Of a stretch of DNA of 9,213 nucleotides, positions 7,368-9,213 are shown piece after piece; position 1 is the first letter of the stretch; the number at the start of each line of letters is the position of its first letter. Both the position numbers and the translations under genes were made by a program. Under the pieces are notes generated by a model. That model had not been told where the DNA came from. It did not search any database and worked only from the letters and a program-made list of their open reading frames with translations. Source of the stretch: an uncultured Eubacteriales bacterium (GTDB lineage Bacteria; Bacillota; Clostridia; Monoglobales; Monoglobaceae); assembly GCA_900542675.1 (NCBI GenBank), contig UQOT01000078.1:1-9213 (forward strand). The letters are read 5' to 3'.

Positions 7368-8132
7368 ATGATGCAAAATAATAAAGATGACTTTACCATA
7401 GGCAATATTCATTCGTTTGAGAGTATGGGAAGCGTAGACGGACCGGGCGTGCGCTCGGTCGTCTTTATGCAGGGCTGTCGCCTGCGCTGTGCATTTTGCC
7501 ATAACCCGGATACTTGGTCGCTCGGTGAAAACCACGCCGTGCGAAGCTGTGACCTTATGGAGAAAATTCTGCGCTTTAAGCCGTATTTCGATGCGACGGG
7601 CGGCGGTGTCACATTTTCGGGCGGCGAGCCTTTGCTCCAGCCTGAATTTCTGCTCGATATGCTCAGACGCTGCAAGGCAAACGGTATACACACCGCGCTT
7701 GATACCTCGGGCGTGGGGCACAGGGGCGAAAAACGCTTTCGCCCCGATTATAGTGGAATTTTAAGCTATACTGACCTTGTACTGCTTGATATCAAGCATA
7801 CAAATATAGATATGTACAAGCAAATCGCCGGACTAAGTATGAAATATTTTAATGAGTTTTTGGAAGTACTGCGCGAAATAAAGCCCGATGTATGGATTAG
7901 AGCGGTGATAGTGCCGGGCATAAACGATAATTTTGAATATATAAAGTCAATAAAGGAATATACAAGGACAATACCGAATATAAAAAAGTACGAGCTTCTG
8001 CCCTACCACACTCTTGGCGTTAATAAGTATAAGGAGCTCGGTATTCCTTATCGGCTTTCAGGCACAAAAAATATGGATAAGCAAAAAACTGCCGAGTGGC
8101 AAAGGTGGCTTAACGTAGGAATTAGGGATTAG
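7368..8132 (+). CDS. pflA: Pyruvate formate-lyase activating enzyme (radical SAM)
   Basis: Radical SAM enzyme of 254 residues (E. coli PflA has 246) that abstracts hydrogen from the PflB glycine to make the active radical. The 4Fe-4S cluster motif C-x3-C-x2-C is intact at Cys37, Cys41 and Cys44 in GCRLRCAFCHNPDTW. The preceding IHSFESMGSVDGPGVRSVVF is characteristic of PFL activases. GGGVTFSGGEPLLQ gives the SAM-binding GGE motif, and later VLLDIKHT, VWIRAVIVPGINDN and YELLPYHTLGVNKY are conserved in PflA. There is no inserted ferredoxin-like domain between the cluster motif and the GGE motif, which fits a PflA rather than a glycerol dehydratase or choline lyase activase. The start is ATG at 7368, with a second ATG at 7371. 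I see no Shine-Dalgarno sequence in the nine-base gap, so translation probably depends on ribosomes finishing pflB. Confidence 0.96.
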   Translation: MMQNNKDDFTIGNIHSFESMGSVDGPGVRSVVFMQGCRLRCAFCHNPDTWSLGENHAVRSCDLMEKILRFKPYFDATGGGVTFSGGEPLLQPEFLLDMLRRCKANGIHTALDTSGVGHRGEKRFRPDYSGILSYTDLVLLDIKHTNIDMYKQIAGLSMKYFNEFLEVLREIKPDVWIRAVIVPGINDNFEYIKSIKEYTRTIPNIKKYELLPYHTLGVNKYKELGIPYRLSGTKNMDKQKTAEWQRWLNVGIRD

Positions 8133-8134
8133 GG
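8121..8134 (+). repeat. Two tandem copies of ATTAGGG across the pflA stop
   Basis: ATTAGGG occurs twice head to tail (8121-8127, 8128-8134). The second copy contains the pflA stop TAG at 8130-8132. This may be a small slippage duplication; no function is claimed. Confidence 0.5.
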
Positions 8135-8137
8135 AGT

Positions 8138-8172
8138 ACGCGGGGATGGTTTGCGTATCATTTTCGCCGCGT
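8138..8172 (+). terminator. Possible weak hairpin after pflA
   Basis: ACGCGG (8138-8143) and CCGCGT (8167-8172) can pair around a 23-base loop just after the pflA stop. A second pair, TATCAT (8156-8161) and ATGATA (8182-8187), competes with it. There is no run of T after either stem, so this is not a convincing intrinsic terminator. It is the only stem candidate seen between pflA and the ABC exporter promoter. Confidence 0.2.
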
Positions 8173-8217
8173 TTGGGGTTTATGATAAAGCGTAATACGG
8201 GACTGAAATTTAGTAGT

Positions 8218-8233
8218 ATAAAAAACCTGTAAT
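8218..8233 (+). repeat. Upstream copy of the exporter operator half-site
   Basis: This 16-base stretch is identical at 14 positions to 8285-8300, with start points 67 bases apart. The shared core is ATAAAA-N-ACCTGTA-N-T. In the downstream copy it spans the -10 and the right arm of an inverted repeat. Here a poorer left arm (ACGGG at 8197-8201) precedes it. It may be a secondary binding site for the same regulator or the remnant of a duplicated promoter. Confidence 0.45.
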
Positions 8234-8262
8234 GTTAGATAACTCTTTAGCTATATTGCACA

Positions 8263-8291
8263 TTGACAGGGAATTTTATAGGTGATAAAAT
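8263..8291 (+). promoter_or_regulatory. Promoter of the ABC exporter gene
   Basis: A perfect TTGACA (8263-8268), a 17-base spacer and TAAAAT (8286-8291), with TGA at 8283-8285 giving an extended -10. It is the best -35 in the window. The predicted transcript start near 8298 is only a few bases before the ATG at 8301. Confidence 0.75.
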
Positions 8292-8297
8292 ACCTGT
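8266..8297. promoter_or_regulatory. Operator-like inverted repeat over the exporter promoter
   Basis: The inner arms ATTTTAT (8273-8279) and ATAAAAT (8285-8291) are perfect complements around a five-base centre. The outer arms ACAGG (8266-8270) and CCTGT (8293-8297) are also perfect complements, offset by one base. Together that is twelve paired bases per side. The repeat begins inside the -35 and covers the spacer and -10, where a dimeric repressor would block RNA polymerase. No T-run follows, so it is not a terminator. The regulator gene is not in the window. Confidence 0.6.
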
Positions 8298-8300
8298 ATT

Positions 8301-9213
8301 ATGAGTGAAGAAGCAGTAAAAATTCAAACAAAGTACGAAAAATTTAAGAATTATAGAAATATGGTAAAGTACGCCCGCAGATATTTTGGCTGGGCTATAG
8401 TTGCCATAGCGTCGGCGGTGTTTTTATCGCTTTTGGAGGTCTTAAAGACCGACGCGCTTAAAGAGATAGTCGATGTTGCGCAGGGCGGCGATATGAACGG
8501 GGTTCTCGCCGTCTTTTTGCGTGCGCTTCTAATCATTGCCTGCATAATGGTCTGCGTGTTCTTTAGCCGTTACGGTGCCGGTCGTTTCTCTACCGGAATA
8601 ATGCGCGATATAAAGGCTGACAGCGCGGCGCGTGTTGAAAATCTGCCTATCGGATATATGACTTCAAATCGAAGCGGTGAAATTCTCTCAAAGATGAGTA
8701 CTGATGCGGACACTGTGCAGAGCTTTATGGAGGATGATTTTATAAAGCTTATACAGCTGCCGTTTTCGTTTATATTTTATGTTACATATTTGATTTCACT
8801 CAGTCCGTTTCTGTTTCTGATATGTTTTATGACAGTTCCGGTTCTCGTTCCGCTCGGTGTAAGATTTTCTGTGCCGTTTAAGAGCGGTTCAAAAAAATAT
8901 ATGGAGTATCTCGGCAAGGTGAGCAACACTGTTGCGGATATGGTCGGCGGTATTTCCGTTGTAAAGTCGTATAATCTTGAGGAGACAATCTCGGATAAGT
9001 ATGATGCGGGTATTAAGCGCGCGACGGATATGGCGCTGCACAATGATAAATACCATTATAAGGGTGCGGCTATGTTTAACTTGGCACGTAATATTCCTGC
9101 ACTGACTTGTTTGCTTGTCGGTGGCTATATGTGCTTTAAGGGAACGTTTACAATAGGCGCGCTTGTTGCGTTCACAACGCTGCTTTCGCAGACGCTGTCG
9201 CCGCTGATGCGGG
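8301..9213 (+). CDS. ABC exporter, membrane domain (cut by right window edge)
   Basis: The first 304 codons of an ABC exporter-type protein (ABC_membrane, PF00664), probably a fused membrane/ATPase half-transporter whose nucleotide-binding domain lies beyond the window. Residues 30-60 hold the first membrane helix (YFGWAIVAIASAVFLSLLEV) and 70-95 the second. The cytoplasmic loop that follows has the family pattern DIKADSAARVENLPIGYMTS, then SGEILSKMSTDADTVQSFME, equivalent to 'tGxixsRxxxDxxxv'. Further helices are at about 152-195, and the second coupling region reads VADMVGGISVVKSYNLEE. The reading frame is open to the window edge and begins MSEEAVKIQTKYEKFKNYRN. No Shine-Dalgarno sequence stands at a usable distance; AGGTGA at 8280-8285 is 15 bases away. 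An in-frame ATG at 8361 also lacks one. Substrate (drug, lipid or peptide) cannot be told. Exporters of this type often occur as pairs, so a partner may follow. Confidence 0.85.
   Translation, partial: MSEEAVKIQTKYEKFKNYRNMVKYARRYFGWAIVAIASAVFLSLLEVLKTDALKEIVDVAQGGDMNGVLAVFLRALLIIACIMVCVFFSRYGAGRFSTGIMRDIKADSAARVENLPIGYMTSNRSGEILSKMSTDADTVQSFMEDDFIKLIQLPFSFIFYVTYLISLSPFLFLICFMTVPVLVPLGVRFSVPFKSGSKKYMEYLGKVSNTVADMVGGISVVKSYNLEETISDKYDAGIKRATDMALHNDKYHYKGAAMFNLARNIPALTCLLVGGYMCFKGTFTIGALVAFTTLLSQTLSPLMR

Noticed and set aside
7206..7721. Minus-strand open frame of 171 codons across the pflB-pflA junction
   Set aside because: It is antisense to the glycyl-radical motif and the radical SAM cluster motif, so it is a shadow of the real genes.
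8133..8300. Riboswitch or small RNA between pflA and the exporter
   Set aside because: I see no recognised riboswitch core, and the exporter promoter sits too close to its start codon to leave room for a leader structure.

Overview
The window looks like a stretch of chromosome from an anaerobic, fermentative member of the Firmicutes (class Clostridia). The basis is the gene content (a glycyl-radical pyruvate formate-lyase with its activase, a CmpB/PF06541 membrane protein of the kind common in Clostridia, and a lipoprotein with a LASC lipobox), the AGGAGG-type ribosome sites, sigma-A-like promoters with 17-bp spacers, and AT-rich intergenic DNA. I do not name a genus. I see no insertion sequence, phage gene, CRISPR array, rRNA or tRNA. 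Nearly all of the window is coding and no gene-free gap exceeds about 180 bases.

Layout, left to right. (1) Bases 1-709, minus strand: the N-terminal 236 codons of Lon protease, running off the left edge. (2) 710-885: a divergent promoter region with back-to-back promoters, one for lon and one for the next unit. (3) 886-3948, plus strand: a tightly packed three-gene unit made of a CmpB-family membrane protein, a ZnuA-type metal-binding lipoprotein whose start lies inside the CmpB gene, and an HI0933-family FAD oxidoreductase. (4) 3901-4983, minus strand: a membrane acyltransferase-3 protein whose 3' end overlaps the 3' end of the oxidoreductase by 48 bases. (5) 4984-5123: a second divergent promoter region. 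(6) 5124-8132, plus strand: pflB and pflA, giving non-oxidative cleavage of pyruvate to acetyl-CoA and formate. (7) 8133-8300: an intergenic region with a near-consensus promoter overlapped by a strong inverted repeat. (8) 8301 to the right edge: the membrane domain of an exporter-type ABC transporter, cut by the window end.

How the parts fit. The pflB-pflA pair is a standard fermentation module: PflA uses S-adenosylmethionine and an iron-sulfur cluster to put the glycyl radical on PflB. The 886-3948 unit has no obvious single function. It holds a metal-capturing lipoprotein without its usual permease and ATPase, next to a poorly characterised membrane family. Lon and the ABC exporter are incomplete here. 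Most genes are ordinary. The observations most worth a second look are the operator-like repeat and apparent leaderless start of the ABC exporter, the tail-to-tail gene overlap, and the orphan metal-binding lipoprotein with an acidic rather than histidine-rich loop. I do not see convincing evidence of a wholly new multi-gene system.
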